From assembly GCA_914767715.1 (NCBI GenBank), contig OU612074.1, forward strand, positions 1,009,501 through 1,069,500: DNA of 60,000 nt. Direction: 5' to 3'. The DNA is from Membranipora membranacea (taxonomy: Eukaryota; Bryozoa; Gymnolaemata; Cheilostomatida; Membraniporidae). Within the stretch, counting starts at the first letter, position 1; every line of letters starts with the position of its first letter. Under the pieces are notes generated by a model. It had not been told where the DNA came from. It worked only from the letters and a program-made list of their open reading frames with translations, and made no database searches. Both the position numbers and the translations under genes were made by a program. Positions 36,456 to 49,339 of this stretch are shown here, piece by piece.

Positions 36456-37943
36456 AGGTCAATAATGATGTTTCGTCCTCATCCTAGGTGTTACCAGATC
36501 AAAGAAGCATTTGATGGTCACAAATAGCTATTCGTTGTTCTCTTATCTTCCTCTGTATCAGGGAAACTGGTGCCAATATCTAGAATAGACCCTCTATCCC
36601 AAAACATGGTCAATTTTTTGTGACAATTAAGCGCCTCCCTGCCTCTCTGCCCTGACGATTGTCAACCTGCCTAGTTGCCCTGTCCATGTCCGTAAGCCTG
36701 ACAAACATCTACCGATGCGGGTAGTAAGCTAGTAGACCTGACAAATATCAACACATTAGAAGAACTGCTCTGATCCGTTCGCTTTTGATAGTACAAAAAA
36801 CAGAAATAGCATGGAAGTTGTCTTCTTATGCACAGCACTCCACTCCTGTGAAAACAGCAAACAACATCACTGCTGTTTTCTTTTCTTTTTTTATTATAGA
36901 CATGATATGAGAACACATATCATATTCACTGCTGTTCTTGCCGAGCTATAAGCTATTCATAATATTGATTAAAGATGACAAGTTATTATAGTCTAGCTAA
37001 GCTCAACGGAAAACTAATTAAAAATTTAGGACTCCTGAATACAATTCAATCTGTATAGTATTAGCTTAGCCCGCGCAGTAAGTCTTACAGCTAGCCAGGA
37101 GCTTCGCTGAAATTAGCTGTATGTGACAATTAGTTGCGTGGCATTGCTCTATTGCCTTTTAAACTGCTACCAAGCCCAGTCTGACTTATCAAGCCCAATG
37201 ACGTAAAGTCATTTGGCAGGACAGCAAAACATTTGAGCACACGCTTTCCCAATTATGATAATATAATCAAATGATTCACTGTAAATCTGTATCCCTTAAT
37301 GTCTTTGTAATGGAGCCAAAGATTAAAATCTCATCGGGCCCCCTAGTTAACATATTCCTTGCTTACACAGGTGGAAAGCCAAAGTGAGAACGCGCTATCT
37401 ATGAATACCAGTCACATCCCTTCAACCCCTTCCAACCGGTATCATAAAGGCTGGTAAAATTTTAGTTTTAGTTGGCCTCAATTTACTTGTATTTTGACTA
37501 CTGTGAAGAATAAGCTGGGTATAAGTGCGTAGATGATATGATTGTAATGATACGATTGTAACGATTTACATTGACTTCCTGACTGATAGTCTTTTAGAAG
37601 CATATATGTGACCCGGGAGGTTAAGAGATAAAACCATAGAGTTATTATGTAATAGTTCTTAAGTATATACATATTTTATATACGTATTTTATCTTCAAAT
37701 ATCTGTTCATGTTTAAAGCATTGGTGTTTATCAGCACAGCGTTAAGTGCTTTGACATTACTGTGGTTAGCAGTTTGTAAATATCAATATATATATATGTA
37801 TATATATAATATGTATTCATTCTGTCATGTTTGAGAAAACTAAGATTGTGAAAGCCTTCCAAGATCACAGATAAAATATGATGCAAAATATATAATGGTC
37901 GTTGCGTAAAAACTTATCTTTCATAATGGTCGGCCACTAAAAC

Positions 37944-37977
37944 CAATGAACTCCCTCTTCGAAAAGGGAGTTCATTG
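37944..37977. repeat. Perfect 13-bp stem hairpin
   Basis: CAATGAACTCCCT and AGGGAGTTCATTG are separated by 8 bases (TCTTCGAA). It lies about 140 bases before the FN3-like gene's first coding exon. Confidence 0.7.
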
Positions 37978-38118
37978 CTAAAACAGTGACCAATAAAGAA
38001 GTGACAACTCTCAATATCATAGCTTGGTTTACTTTTTAGAATAGCCATATTAGAGAAAGCTTAACATATTAGCTACTAATCCACATGAAACCTTATACTC
38101 TCTATCTTCTGTTTCAGT

Positions 38119-39142
38119 ATGAGGTTGTCTGAAGGAATCGCTGTTACATTCTCGGTACAATGCCTGGCTTTTGTTTTCTCCCAAAGTACGGATAATATAC
38201 CAGCTGTGACATCACCTGTAAAACCAAGCCTGGATATACAGGCCTTAGTACGAGATACACATGAGATAACCATAAACTGGACACTCACTGACCCAGACAA
38301 TCTAGTAGAGAATAGATGGAGGATAACAGTTGAGGATCTCAAGCTAACAGAGTACATAGCATCATATGAAGGTTTGTAGCTTGTTATGTCCTTTGCTTGT
38401 TAAATTGTGTACAACCTTGATGTGATTGTGTTGTTTACTGTTTACTATTAAGACCATTGAGTCTCGTGCTCAAAACTTTATCTCAGTAGCCATGAGAGGC
38501 ATTTCCATTTTTAGCCGTGGCCCAACCATCGGATGCCACTACGAGCAATTCAGGCAGCTCTAACCAAGACTCAACAGACAAAACAATGTAATAAAGCATA
38601 AGATCATCTCACATCATGAGGGTATAGACCCTAAAGGGAATGTTGTACAGCTGCACATATAATTCCATGCAAGGACCAAATCTACTCTCTCACTACCTTG
38701 GCTTGGTAGTATGGTTTTGCAACATACTTATGTGTTGATAGTGTTTTGTTTTTTCAATATTTCAGGGGAACACAACATAGATATCGTACATAAGACTGCG
38801 CTAGTGTATGTACACAGCTCCGATACCAAATACAACATTTGTCTATCTACATATCTGAATAAAACCGCCGCTGTGATAGTCGGCTATGACCTCATCCAGG
38901 CGTGTGAGGAGATGAAGACGATACCGACTCTGCTGACCAGCAGTCTCATACCTCTTATAGCAGTCCTTCTCTTCTTTATACTCCTAGTACTAGCAGGTGG
39001 GATAACTTATAAAGTAAAACAGGCCCTGCTCGCGGGGCATCAGTATGAGAAAGCGTTAGCTGATGCAGAGACAGGCGAGCATAGAAACGGCTCTGTCAAG
39101 TTCCAGACTAATTCTAAGATTTGTAATCATATCGAGGCGTAG
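38119..39142 (+). CDS. Small single-pass membrane protein with FN3-like ectodomain
   Basis: Exons 38119-38371 and 38766-39142 join in phase 1 to 209 residues ending at TAG. The N-terminus MRLSEGIAVTFSVQCLAFVF looks like a signal peptide. The ectodomain has FN3-like strands: EITINWTLTDPDN, RWRITVEDL, then YNICLSTYLNKT as the last Y-x-I-x-L strand; two N-glycosylation sites (NWT, NKT) are visible. A hydrophobic span (about residues 140-165, LIPLIAVLLFFILLVLAG) is followed by a ~40-residue cytoplasmic tail without a known signalling motif. The ATG lies one base after a good acceptor (CAG at 38115-38117), so a 5' non-coding exon, or a longer coding start, may exist upstream. Poly(A) signal at about 39741. 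Confidence 0.75.
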
Positions 39143-39746
39143 TTTGAGCTCAACACTGGTGTTAAGTGCTGAGTTAAAAATGTGCAGAATCATCTGCATC
39201 TAAACAAGGAATAAGAGACACTCCTTGGTCTAAATTAGAATATTGGTGTTTCTGCAGTCCTGGAGTTACTATCTGACTTGTTGCTGTATTAATGATTTTA
39301 TCGATATTAAATGTGTAAGCTTCATTGTATCATCAGACACCAATAATAGCCAATATGTTGGCTAGCACCAATTTTTAATATTTTCCGTCTTCTGTTAAAC
39401 TAAACCCAAGTACGAAGATCTCAATTTGTTTTGTTGATATCTGACTAATTATTGGTACCATAAAGGGTTAATATTAGCTATAGTTTAATTTAGCTATTTT
39501 GAGGGTAACTAAATGTTAGCATATTATCATATTTTGCAAGCTGAGATGAGTTTATATATAGGTGAGTTATTGATGACCAACCTTAAATTCTACAGGTCTG
39601 TGCAAACATAACACTTTTCACCCTGCAAGTATTTATTTTCTGTTTCTATTTTAGTTTTTCTCTTGTTTTTTATCAGACTGTGTCAAAGTATTATACTGTT
39701 ACCCAAAACCTGATCATTCACTGAAAAATTGTGTGATTCTAATAAA

Positions 39747-42567
39747 AATGTAATCATTCTATAGTGATGAACGCCTTTCGCAAAACGACATGGTTTGTAC
39801 CGATAGGGATGGGCTCTTGATCTCAGTACATAGATTTTTCGCGTAATTAAAACTTGTCACCCTGTCTTATGGTTCTTATCTCCTTCAGTAGTTTACATTC
39901 GATCTTCAGGCTGCCCATTCTCTACATACGTCAGGGCTAACGGCACCACACTGAAGCTGAGCTATTAGTCCAGAAGACACATAGCTAAAAATATAGGGTT
40001 TATTTTAACGGAAGTGGGGCAACATTTAATTAATTTAGATCAGATTCATATGCTGATTTCAAATATCTTGTTTCTTCACCTCTCAATCTGCTAGTTAAAA
40101 AGTTATTCAGGATACATGAACAGCTATCTTTCTGTTTAGTTTAATGTAAGTGGGCAACAATTTGTCAGCATTCATATTTGTGGAAAGGTTGCCTAAAAAC
40201 TATGTCTTAGTTCTACACTCCTCTCAGTTTGTCAGTTCGGGAGAAAAGTAATTTTTAACTAAAAAAAGAACAAGAGATATATCCATTAATCGCCCATATA
40301 ATCCCATTGTTTTGCCTTAGTATAGCCTGTTGTGTACTGTCTAATTTAAAACCCTCCCATTTGTGCCTTGATATTGTAATTATATATACTGTTTATATGC
40401 CTATATACCTACAAACTGCATATACTGCTTGGTTAAAAAGCCACTACGGCATGCATTCAACCAAAATCTATCGGCTTGCTCCGTGATGATGTCTAAACAG
40501 TTGAGCAGAATCAGAATGAGTTGAATGAGAGCGCCATTCCATAACAGAAATTCATAATATCACCAAGAAGAAAAGATGAAAAGAAAGATTTCATTGTGTA
40601 TGGAAGGCTACAATAGCAAATATCATAACGAACTTAAATGGAGTCATCGACTCGCTACTTGTTTTGATTGAAAGGTTTTATAATCACATTCAGTCTCCTT
40701 CTATTCATATTATAAAAATTGTTCCCCTCCTTACCTTCGAATAATAAGCGCAGGGCTCTCAAAGTATTCTCGGTCTCAGATTTTTACCCGCTCTGACTTA
40801 TTCTGCAACTAATTTTACCAGAGAAATAGGCTAATTAACCTTTTTACTGGTCAATTAATGAATGATAGCCTGAAGGTCTCTTTGATATGTATATGTGTAG
40901 ATACCACCCACATCGGCTGAGCCGCTGAGTGGGAAAAAAAGATAGTCAGCGGTATTATCCAAACTAGAATACATTGTTGGCTTTTAATCTCGATTACAAA
41001 AAGCAGCTGCTGGAGCAGAGTTGCTACCATCACAAACTTACCAAATGATCAATAATAGAACCTCAACTATATATATCAAAGTCATGTCTGTGAAAATTCC
41101 AGTTGCCTCCCTTCACCCCAGTTGCCTAGCTATTGGATGGTCACACCCAACACACAAAAATGTGTACCCATCAAAATCGGTTCTTTGTTATTAAAAGACC
41201 AATATCCAGTCATTGGAATTGGGTGCATGAAAATACCAAACACGGCAGCTGTGCAAATATGATTTCGTGCAGAGCCTGCATGCAGTTTTGAGGGGCTGTG
41301 ATGGCTTTTGAGATGAATTCTCGCCCGACTGTTCTGGTTTCTTTTAGACTATATATCATGTAATACTTTAGTCTGCAATATTTACATGTTACAAAGAGCT
41401 AGTACATTATTTTCCATATATGAACATGATGCGGTCACATCTGCCATACAGCCAAGAACGAAGCGATTATGTCAAACAAACGTAATAGTAGGACACGCAA
41501 TGATTGACAGATTAATTTACTACACACTGTGGGGACACTTTGTATTGTATGTCATGTAAGAGTAGAAGAACATCAGTGCTTACCATGGCTATAGCATAAC
41601 CACAGATAATAACAAGCAGCGAAGCCAAAGATATGAAGATTCATGTTGCCCATGAATCCTCACCCAATGGTTTTAATATAAACTACTTTGTCTGGTGGAT
41701 GAGACTGAAGTTGAGAACTCCCCCCCCCCCCTACCAGAAGGCTTACTGTGGTTTCCTGTTGAAGCATACGTTTCTGATAAAATTACAGACCCACTTTCAA
41801 TCCAATCCAGCTAATCAACAAGTATTACAATACATTTTGCACCACCGGTACACCTTACTCGCAATAATCATGCCTGTTACTTGAGGTGCAGCATTTGACT
41901 GAGGGAATATTAGAAACATTGTCCTATACAGCCCCAAACAGTTCTACGTGGAGAGATCTACATCTTTAACTTATAATGACATCACCCATATATAAATATA
42001 TCACAACAGTTTCCTAGCCTGTCTACCTCAAGTCTGACAAACCAAAACTACACAAAAATATTGGCGTAACCTCGATTTCTACAGTCGTTATGAGGAATAT
42101 CTTGTTTGCTAGAGCCAGGTTATCCTCATGAATTGGTAAACAATGATGTTGCAAATAGTTTCATCACCATGATATTTCCTTATTGTGCAGTTCATTGGTA
42201 AAGTGGTGAATTAATGAAATAGTTAGCCCCTCACCACTTAACCTGTCAAGCAATGGATTTCTCCTTGTAACAGTTTGAGGAAATTCAGTGACATCGAGGA
42301 AATCAATGGAAGGGAGAGGAATGTGAGAATAAAGAAAAAAAAAGTGAAATTGGGGAACTGGACTGAGCTGTCTCCAATCTAGGTGTTTCCCCTACCTACT
42401 TCTGCTCATTTCCCCTGTCTGTATTCGCTCATAATTTTATCTGTATGAGGTAGAAGTCGATCAGGAAAAATTTAAATCAAATACAGATCAATCAACATTG
42501 GAGCTTTTAGCTGAATATGTAGATAGTGCCAGTCTGGGTTACTATAGCAAACAAGAAAGAAGTCAAG
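39747..42567. other. Gene-free stretch
   Basis: No exon is supported. A lone hAT-like end is at 40752 and a C-tract at 41720. The last 100 bases should hold the promoter of WAP-like paralog 1. Confidence 0.45.
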
Positions 42568-43660
42568 ATGAGAGCTAATATTTCTCTCTTTTTCGCCCTT
42601 CTCTCACTCAGCATTATTGGATGTAAGTACACTGCAGTGCACTTCATTCAAGTCTCTTGAGACCACAAAAATTTGTCCTTATTAAGCAATCTAAATGAAG
42701 TTACATTAGAATGCACTGAGATCTGGCTGAAGGGATCAACTTTCCTTGTCTGAATTAGCAGAAGTTCTGAATTAAACAGTCTGAATTAACCAGCCTACGT
42801 GGTAGTACTAACACTTAACATTGGTAAACTGGGTAAATAATGTTTTAATTGTTTATAAGTTTGTTTAACAAGCACCTGACCAGCATATAACAACGATTTT
42901 TCGTTGTGTGTTATTTGCAGCCTGAGGTGATTGCTTTTTAATGGATGGGGGATCCACCTTCACACTAACATAGTATCCCTTTCACTATTTCAGCAAATAT
43001 GCCTCAGGTGTTTGCTCAGGGCGGTTGTCCCCCATCTCCGACCCTCCCACGGTGGTGCCTGGCAGCCTTTGTTGTAGGAGAGTGTACAAATAGTGCTGAC
43101 TGTGACACTGGTCTGACCTGTTGTAATGTCGGCTCATGTAACACAGGAAAATGTGTCCTGACTCTCACTGATGAACCGGTGCCTAAGATAGTCATCCCAC
43201 CTGGGTAAATACAATATACCCTCCAGTATAGGAATATCTACGGAATCACAGGTGGCCACTTTCGCCAAAATGGAGGTCTTTGATCCACTAGCACGGTGTT
43301 GTACACATTGGCAAAATTTTAACACAATTAAAGTGATTTTATACAAGAATAAGCAAATAAACACAATTTTTGCTCATTTTTACACGGAGTAACCACAGAT
43401 ATTATTTATCCTATTCCTATGTAAGTATTCATATGTATCATATTGTTCGTTCCCCGGCAAATTATCGTTTTAATGATAAACTTAAAAGTGTTTTTCTCGT
43501 TTGTAGCTGCCCTGAGGTGAAACCGTCATCTCCATTTTTCTGTAATTTTGGAGCTATCGCCGCACCAGATTGCCAACTCGGTTTAGGGGAACAACCTAGT
43601 CAATGCTTTGGAACTGGTATATGCTGTCCTGATGGTTGTGGACTAGGTCGCTGTAACTAG
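42568..43660 (+). CDS. Secreted protein with two WAP-like cysteine domains (paralog 1)
   Basis: Exons 42568-42622, 42994-43204 and 43507-43660 join in phase (1, then 2) to 139 residues. Exon 1 encodes a signal peptide (MRANISLFFALLSLSIIG). Exon 2 encodes an eight-cysteine domain with the spacing C-x9-C-x8-C-x5-C-x5-CC-x4-C-x4-C. Exon 3 encodes a second, C-x10-C-x9-C-x10-C-x5-CC-x3-C-x4-C, ending GLGRCN-stop. Both show the CC...C...C ending of WAP four-disulfide-core domains. Such small secreted proteins are often protease inhibitors or antimicrobials; function here is inferred. The next gene downstream is a clear duplicate, down to its 3' UTR. Confidence 0.8.
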
Positions 43661-43728
43661 ATGTAAACTTTCCTTAAAAGAGTCATAACTCACAAGTCTC
43701 TTTTATCTCAGTAGAATGTGTTCTCTGA

Positions 43729-43734
43729 AATAAA
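43729..43734 (+). terminator. Poly(A) signal of WAP-like paralog 1
   Basis: AATAAA lies in a 3' UTR that is almost the same as that of paralog 2, about 70 bases after the stop in both genes. Confidence 0.65.
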
Positions 43735-46700
43735 CACTGCTGTTAAATATTCAAAAGCCTCGTATCAATTACCGCTGTGACTAGATGTAAATTGAGCCTA
43801 TGAGACTAAAAAAATCTTCCTTATTCCTATCCTTGGTCAGTTTTTATTTGTCTGAAATAATCTGACCAAACTAACGGCAGTGTTATTGTACTCTGCTGCT
43901 ATACAAGTTTGCAATACTTATTTCGCTAAGTATGAGCATTTCAATCTCATGAATATGTGGCCAGGACCCTTCACTTTACTCCAAAAAATAATTCCATGAC
44001 CAAAAACAACAGTTTCCGATAAATATTTATATTTATTACTCAACCCCAGATCTGCGCGAAGTGCAAATTGTTTTTGGGTCTGAGGTTGGCAAGTAAAAAT
44101 TTGGGGTAGAAAAGATCTGGAGTTGAGCTCATTTATCTGGAGATTTCTCCTCTTCTTCCCCACCCCACAGATCCCAACAACCAGTATAATCAGGAGGCCT
44201 GTGCTCTCGAGGTAGTCAAGGGCCAACTAGTAATGTGTAGTGACATGTACCAATGAATGAGTAACTCCTTGCATGTACTCACCCTCAGCAGTATCATGTA
44301 ACATGACATGTATTGTATGTAATTTGGACTGACCACCATTCTGTGGAATATATTAAAATTAACTTACCTCTTAGTGTTGGATAATTTAAATTTAGAAGAG
44401 ATTGTTGTGATTCCATTGAAAAATAGTGAAGCATGGACACTCATGGGAAAACCACTGATCCTGAAATTCGCTTTAGCAAGAATATAATATTATTTCAATA
44501 GAAAAGAGTCAAATGTGCACTCTCCCCATCAAAAAACTGTAGAGATGTGAATTTAAAGCTATGACCTTTGACTGACCTGGCCGAAATCCAAATGAACACA
44601 CAATAAATCAATCTTGTGGGTGGATGGTCATGATTTAAGAAAGCATGTTCAAAATAAAAGATTTTTGGTCTAAAATCTTTGGAAAAGGAGAATGGAATAA
44701 AACGTCCCTAGTAACAGTCCTTGACAACACGAAATAGGAGAAGGAAAAAATGTATCAGAATGGACATCAGTACAGTTTAACCCACCCCAACGCTGATGAT
44801 GGAGCATTTGGCCTACTCCAACACCAAAAACTCTTACCTTGGGGACTGTTGAGGCTCCCCAACACTATGCCAAGTCAAGGTCATGTGTGAATGGTGAGTT
44901 TGAGCTTATTTTTAGCCTGTTATATTTTTCAACCCAAGACTTCTCTCCCTACCCCAGATCTATTCAACCCCCGAAAATCTGGAGTTGTAAATTCAACCCC
45001 CAATAGGCCGGGGGTCAGGGGTACTCCCTACGCTCCTGAAGCTAGAATCAGTGATTATAGCCAATCAAATGTTCAAAATGAATTTTTTCTAATGTTTTGT
45101 GATTTCGATGAGTCAATGATGGCCTGTGTTGGTGGTAGTCTGTCAGTGATAAACCCCTAGATTAGAGCGTTGATTGAGCAGAGGGCAAGCCTTTTTGATT
45201 TGTGAGCACTTTCCTCCAGTGGTGAGTGTATGGCTCATGCAACACAGATAAATGTGTAAAAGGCTGTAACTAAGCCAAATCATGTTAGGGCTAGTGTAAC
45301 TGTATAAAATCATGTACTTTGCATTCATAATGATTTATGACGACACCCATTGCTATACTGACAGCTCTTATCTGCTCATAGGCCACTGCAGGGATATGAA
45401 GATCCAAGCCACTCCACAAAGAAGCAGATACTGGCTTTAGCTAATGCACTTATGACATCAATACAAGTTATACATAACCATTCCGTTTCAACATCTCAAA
45501 AGTTGTATACAATAAGGCAGGTCTAACCTTCCTATGATCACACCATATCTGAACTACAGGACAGGAAACACATAAGACAACACTGTAAGAAAATAAGTAT
45601 TACTTCATAAATCTTTTATATCCCTTATATTTTTGTATTTTATTGTCATTAGTCATACCTATCAACGGCTTCATCTGAACACTAGAGTAAAAATAAATTG
45701 GAAATAAGTAAAATTTTGTCTGTTTTGGAAATGTGTTTTTCACAATGTGTCAAAGCAAGGCACGTTACAGAATGGGCAATACCAGCCAACGTCAAAATCA
45801 TGACGGACACCTGTAATTATGGCACATTTTTGACACATGTCAGTTTGTGACTGGCCTGATTTATTATAATGAAATAATTTTCACAGATTGCCAATTTTTT
45901 GCTCAATATGGTTTTCCTGATTTTAATCATTACTTGGCACTTTTTGCAGCGCTGTTTGTGAATCACAGACCTCGATACAGGACATACCACTTCAGAATTT
46001 TACACATTGTGCAATGAGACAGTGGTAATATTCCAACTCTTCGTGTAGACAGATACTGAGAAGAGCATGCGAAAGGTCACCTTGTCACATAATTCTCCTC
46101 AACTCGAGACAGTCTGCATATAGGCTGTGAAAAATAGCCTGCGTTCGGATTTGATATATGCAATAAGTCCAATTTGGGATTACTCCAAAAATATATAAAA
46201 TTGCTAACATACCATTTTGTCATTTTACTTATTGTGGGACAAATTTTCTCACCGCGATTCTAGCTCTATTTCCATTGCTTATGGGTATATAACACGTATC
46301 GCTGACTGTTTCCAGCAATGGTTACTGCGATATAGATAACATACTATAAAACACATGGCAAAACTGGATATTTTCATAAGTTCTAATCCTGACCTATTTA
46401 TTTCCGTCTGATATGTGTGAAGAAGTAGAAGATGTCTAATATGGTGACCAGGAGCGCTAAAGCGTTATTACCACTCAGACTGTGTAAGAGATGTGATATC
46501 AACAGGCAATAGTTTATATATCGATTATGATGGATCAGACTTTAGTCCGTTGTGAGAGGAGTTTTGGATAAATACCAGTAGTTATTGGTGGATAGTATTG
46601 CCCAGTTTGACATGCTAATCCAAACAATATTAAAAATCACTTCATACAAGTTAAATACTTTTTGGGTTTTTTGACAATAATTGGACTATGTGACCAAATT

Positions 46701-47272
46701 AATGTAGCAAAGTTCACTTTCAGGCCTGTAGTCTCCAGTCAAGAGCAGCTATATGTTTGCCAATGTAGCGAAGCCTCATTTCACAATAATCTGTGCAGAC
46801 AAGAACTGGCGACATGTTGGGTACCAAAGTAATTATGTATTTAATCCTGTTTTGTAAGAAATCATTTATCATGTTCATTTCCTCATAGATGAGGATGTTG
46901 CGCATATTTGCACTGCCATGACATATTACCAAACTAACCCATAGATGTAAACAGTGGTGGACCGGTTTCCCCCTAGCACACATAAAAAGTTTTCTCTTCT
47001 AACACTTATTAAAGGCATCGACCAAATGGAGACAAACTATTCTATGTTTACTATAAATAACTTGTATTAGTAATTTTATGTAATTTCTACTCAACTGAGA
47101 AAAGTATATACAAAACTATTGAGAAAGCCTATGCTCCCTATGCTCAATGCCTATGGGGGAGGGGGTTTACAGTACCCTACCTGGCGTTATTTCGGTTCCT
47201 CCAAAGTATTGGCCTCCCTTCATTTCCTTCTTAACTCCGGCACTGTCATGCTGTAAACACGTGACAGGAGTA
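43735..47272. other. Stretch between the WAP-like paralogs
   Basis: It holds the WAP relic at 45.2 kb, an imperfect inverted pair CTCAACCCCAGATCT / AGATCTGGAGTTGAG (44040-44137) and a similar CCCCAGATCT block near 44955. Nothing else is recognised. Confidence 0.45.
45227..45275 (+). pseudogene. Relic of a third WAP-like gene
   Basis: A short in-frame stretch reads VYGSCNTDKCVKGCN-stop, close to the end of the first WAP-like domain of paralog 1 (NVGSCNTGKCV). It is preceded at once by an in-frame TGA, and no acceptor or other exon is seen around it. It lies between the two intact paralogs, as expected for a decayed tandem copy. Confidence 0.55.
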
Positions 47273-47281
47273 TAAAAAGTC
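47273..47281 (+). promoter_or_regulatory. TATA-like box of WAP-like paralog 2
   Basis: TATAAAAAG is about 110 bases before the ATG. Just after it, the motif TCAAATACAGATAAATCAA is nearly shared with the region before paralog 1 (about 42475-42495), so the two promoters are duplicates. Confidence 0.45.
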
Positions 47282-47386
47282 AAATCAAATACAGATAAAT
47301 CAATATCACAGACTTTCCGACCTCCTGATATTTAACAGAATCACTCGACAGTCACAACTTAGAAAGAAACTAAACAAGAAGCCAAG

Positions 47387-48944
47387 ATGAAGACTTCTAT
47401 CTATCTAACTCTCATCTCCCTGGTTGTTATCGGATGTAAGTAACATATTGACACATCTTACGTGATGATTTAGCGATGTGTTAGTAAAATGTAATTTCAT
47501 GTTGATTCGGTCTGAATCTGTTGATTGTTGCTCCTGAGATTTTGGTTTGCTTCTTGTTTTCAGTAGAAGAAGAAATTGGAGGTAAGTAGGCATATATGCA
47601 TGATGTTTGCTTCTAATGACATTTTTGATCTCATGCTCAAAATTTATTTCTTTTTAGCCCACCATCAATCCACCGAGGTATTCGCAAAGACTCTGCCATC
47701 TGAGTTCCCGGAGTAAGTTTGCCATGCTTTTGTTCGAGAGAGATAATTGTCCGAATCGCTTTATAACAGAAGGACATTTTTTCCCACCACCCATTATTCA
47801 ACAGAGCTGCATTCTCATCCAAGGACATTTCCCATCCAAACTGTAATCCTGTTACGACATTTTCCACCCCAGGCCATTTTCCTTACACAAATTAACCACT
47901 GTGCCATAAACCCACCAATCAATCAAATTTCTAATCTTGCAGGTATTCCCACATAGCAGTTTGCCCAGGCTAGGCCGTATTTTTATCTATCATCAATATT
48001 TACATTGGTTGCTTATGTCAGTAAAGATAACCTATGCCAGGCATACCACCACACATCTCACAGAAAATAATTCTTTTTCATTGTAATTGGATATTGTCAG
48101 ATTTAATTTCTTTGCGTTACCAGAGCATATCTGAAATTTGCTGCTCCCAGGTGCTGCACTGGGAGCAACACATTTCCGTAAATTCAGCCATAGAAAATAG
48201 GATAAATTTGGCACCATCAAGCACTTTTAAATGATGCAGCATCATTTTAACAGTGCTTGATTGTGCCGTATTTATCCTATTTCCTATGGCTGAATTTACA
48301 TAGCGAATTTTTAGGTTATCCATTTGAATTTAACCAACATTCATTAAATAAAATTTCAACAAATATGAGATAATAAAACAAAAATATGAGGGGAAAATGT
48401 TTGCTACCTTGTATCTGAACTTTATACCAATCCAGGACATGCCAAGGGACGAGATGTCAATAATGTATGTCACGATTTTAGGATTGTATCAGCTTTTTGT
48501 TGGCTTGCATTCATATCTGACAAAACTTACAACTGTCTAGATAGATTTATGCATTGCGCTACAACACAAATCTGTATTCTGAATTTAACAAATGTAATAA
48601 CGTTGCATAATGGATAGCTTTGATAGAACGCCAACCAGTACAAGGAGATTAACATTTTAATATTGTCATCAGACACTTGTGTGAGATCATAATAATAATA
48701 TGATATTAATGCATTATTATTAATTATATTATAATATTAAAATTCTTATGATCTTTATTGATATTGACCAGATCTCTTTCTAATTTTTAGATGTCCAGCA
48801 GTAGAGCCATCCTCTCCAGACTTCTGTAATTTCGGAGTCATCGCCGCACCAGATTGTCTACTCGGTTTAGGCGGACAACCTAGTCAATGCTTTGGTACTG
48901 GTATCTGCTGTCCTGATGGTTGTGGACTAGGTCGCTGTAACTAG
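47387..48944 (+). CDS. Secreted protein with one WAP-like cysteine domain (paralog 2)
   Basis: Exons 47387-47435, 47564-47581, 47658-47712 and 48791-48944 join in phase to 91 residues. Exon 1 is a signal peptide (MKTSIYLTLISLVVIG). Exon 2 is an 18-nt microexon (LEEEIG region). Exon 3 is a short linker (HHQSTEVFAKTLPSEF). Exon 4 is the cysteine domain, almost identical to the last domain of paralog 1 (shared IAAPDC, QPSQCFGTGICCPDGCGLGR). The first WAP-like domain of paralog 1 is missing, replaced by the microexon and linker. Intron 3 contains a near-perfect 122-bp palindrome. A secreted role as in paralog 1 is inferred. Confidence 0.78.
48178..48299. mobile_element. Near-perfect 122-bp palindrome in intron 3 of WAP-like paralog 2
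   Basis: Arms of about 60 bases start GTAAATTCAGCCATAG and end CTATGGCTGAATTTAC, with only a few mismatches and almost no loop. No flanking duplication is obvious. Probably a foldback MITE; a hairpin RNA source is the alternative. Confidence 0.65.
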
Positions 48945-49012
48945 TTGTGTTCTTTGCTTACAAGAGTCATAACTCACAAGTTTCTTTTATTTCCATAAGA
49001 TGTGTACTCTGA

Positions 49013-49018
49013 AATAAA
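49013..49018 (+). terminator. Poly(A) signal of WAP-like paralog 2
   Basis: AATAAA in the 3' UTR, at the same relative place and in the same context (CTCTGAAATAAAC) as in paralog 1. Confidence 0.65.
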
Positions 49019-49339
49019 CGCTGCTTTAAAATATTCAAAGCAGTGTGTGATTTGCTTCATTTATGATGCTTGCAGCAGACTAACATTAAAAATTGTGTTT
49101 CTGCAACAAAATTGCATTCTAAAAATAATATATACTTTATTGAACCAACCAGTATATCATGTGCTACCAACGGGGTTGTGATATACATATAATTTGCATG
49201 ATGAATTGTTTGTGTCAGTCAGGTAATAATTGTGTTAAAAAAGGTACTGAAGATGACAAAAATACATTATCACATTGAGATTAGCCAAGTGTGTTGAACA
49301 GCATCCTGTTCATTAGAGCTGATCTATGCTGGAAAGTTA

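Larger units (their letters stand above)
31035..38117. other. Gene-poor 7-kb stretch
   Basis: Apart from the two foldback elements, two tRNA-like SINEs and two hairpins listed separately, I see only AT-rich DNA and simple repeats (CAATCAATATCAATAT near 35048; TATATATA near 37785). Open frames here are short and look random. Confidence 0.5.

Noticed and set aside
43918-44226. 102-codon minus-strand frame between the WAP-like genes
   Set aside because: No domain, no splice context, and it contains part of an inverted CCAGATCT repeat.
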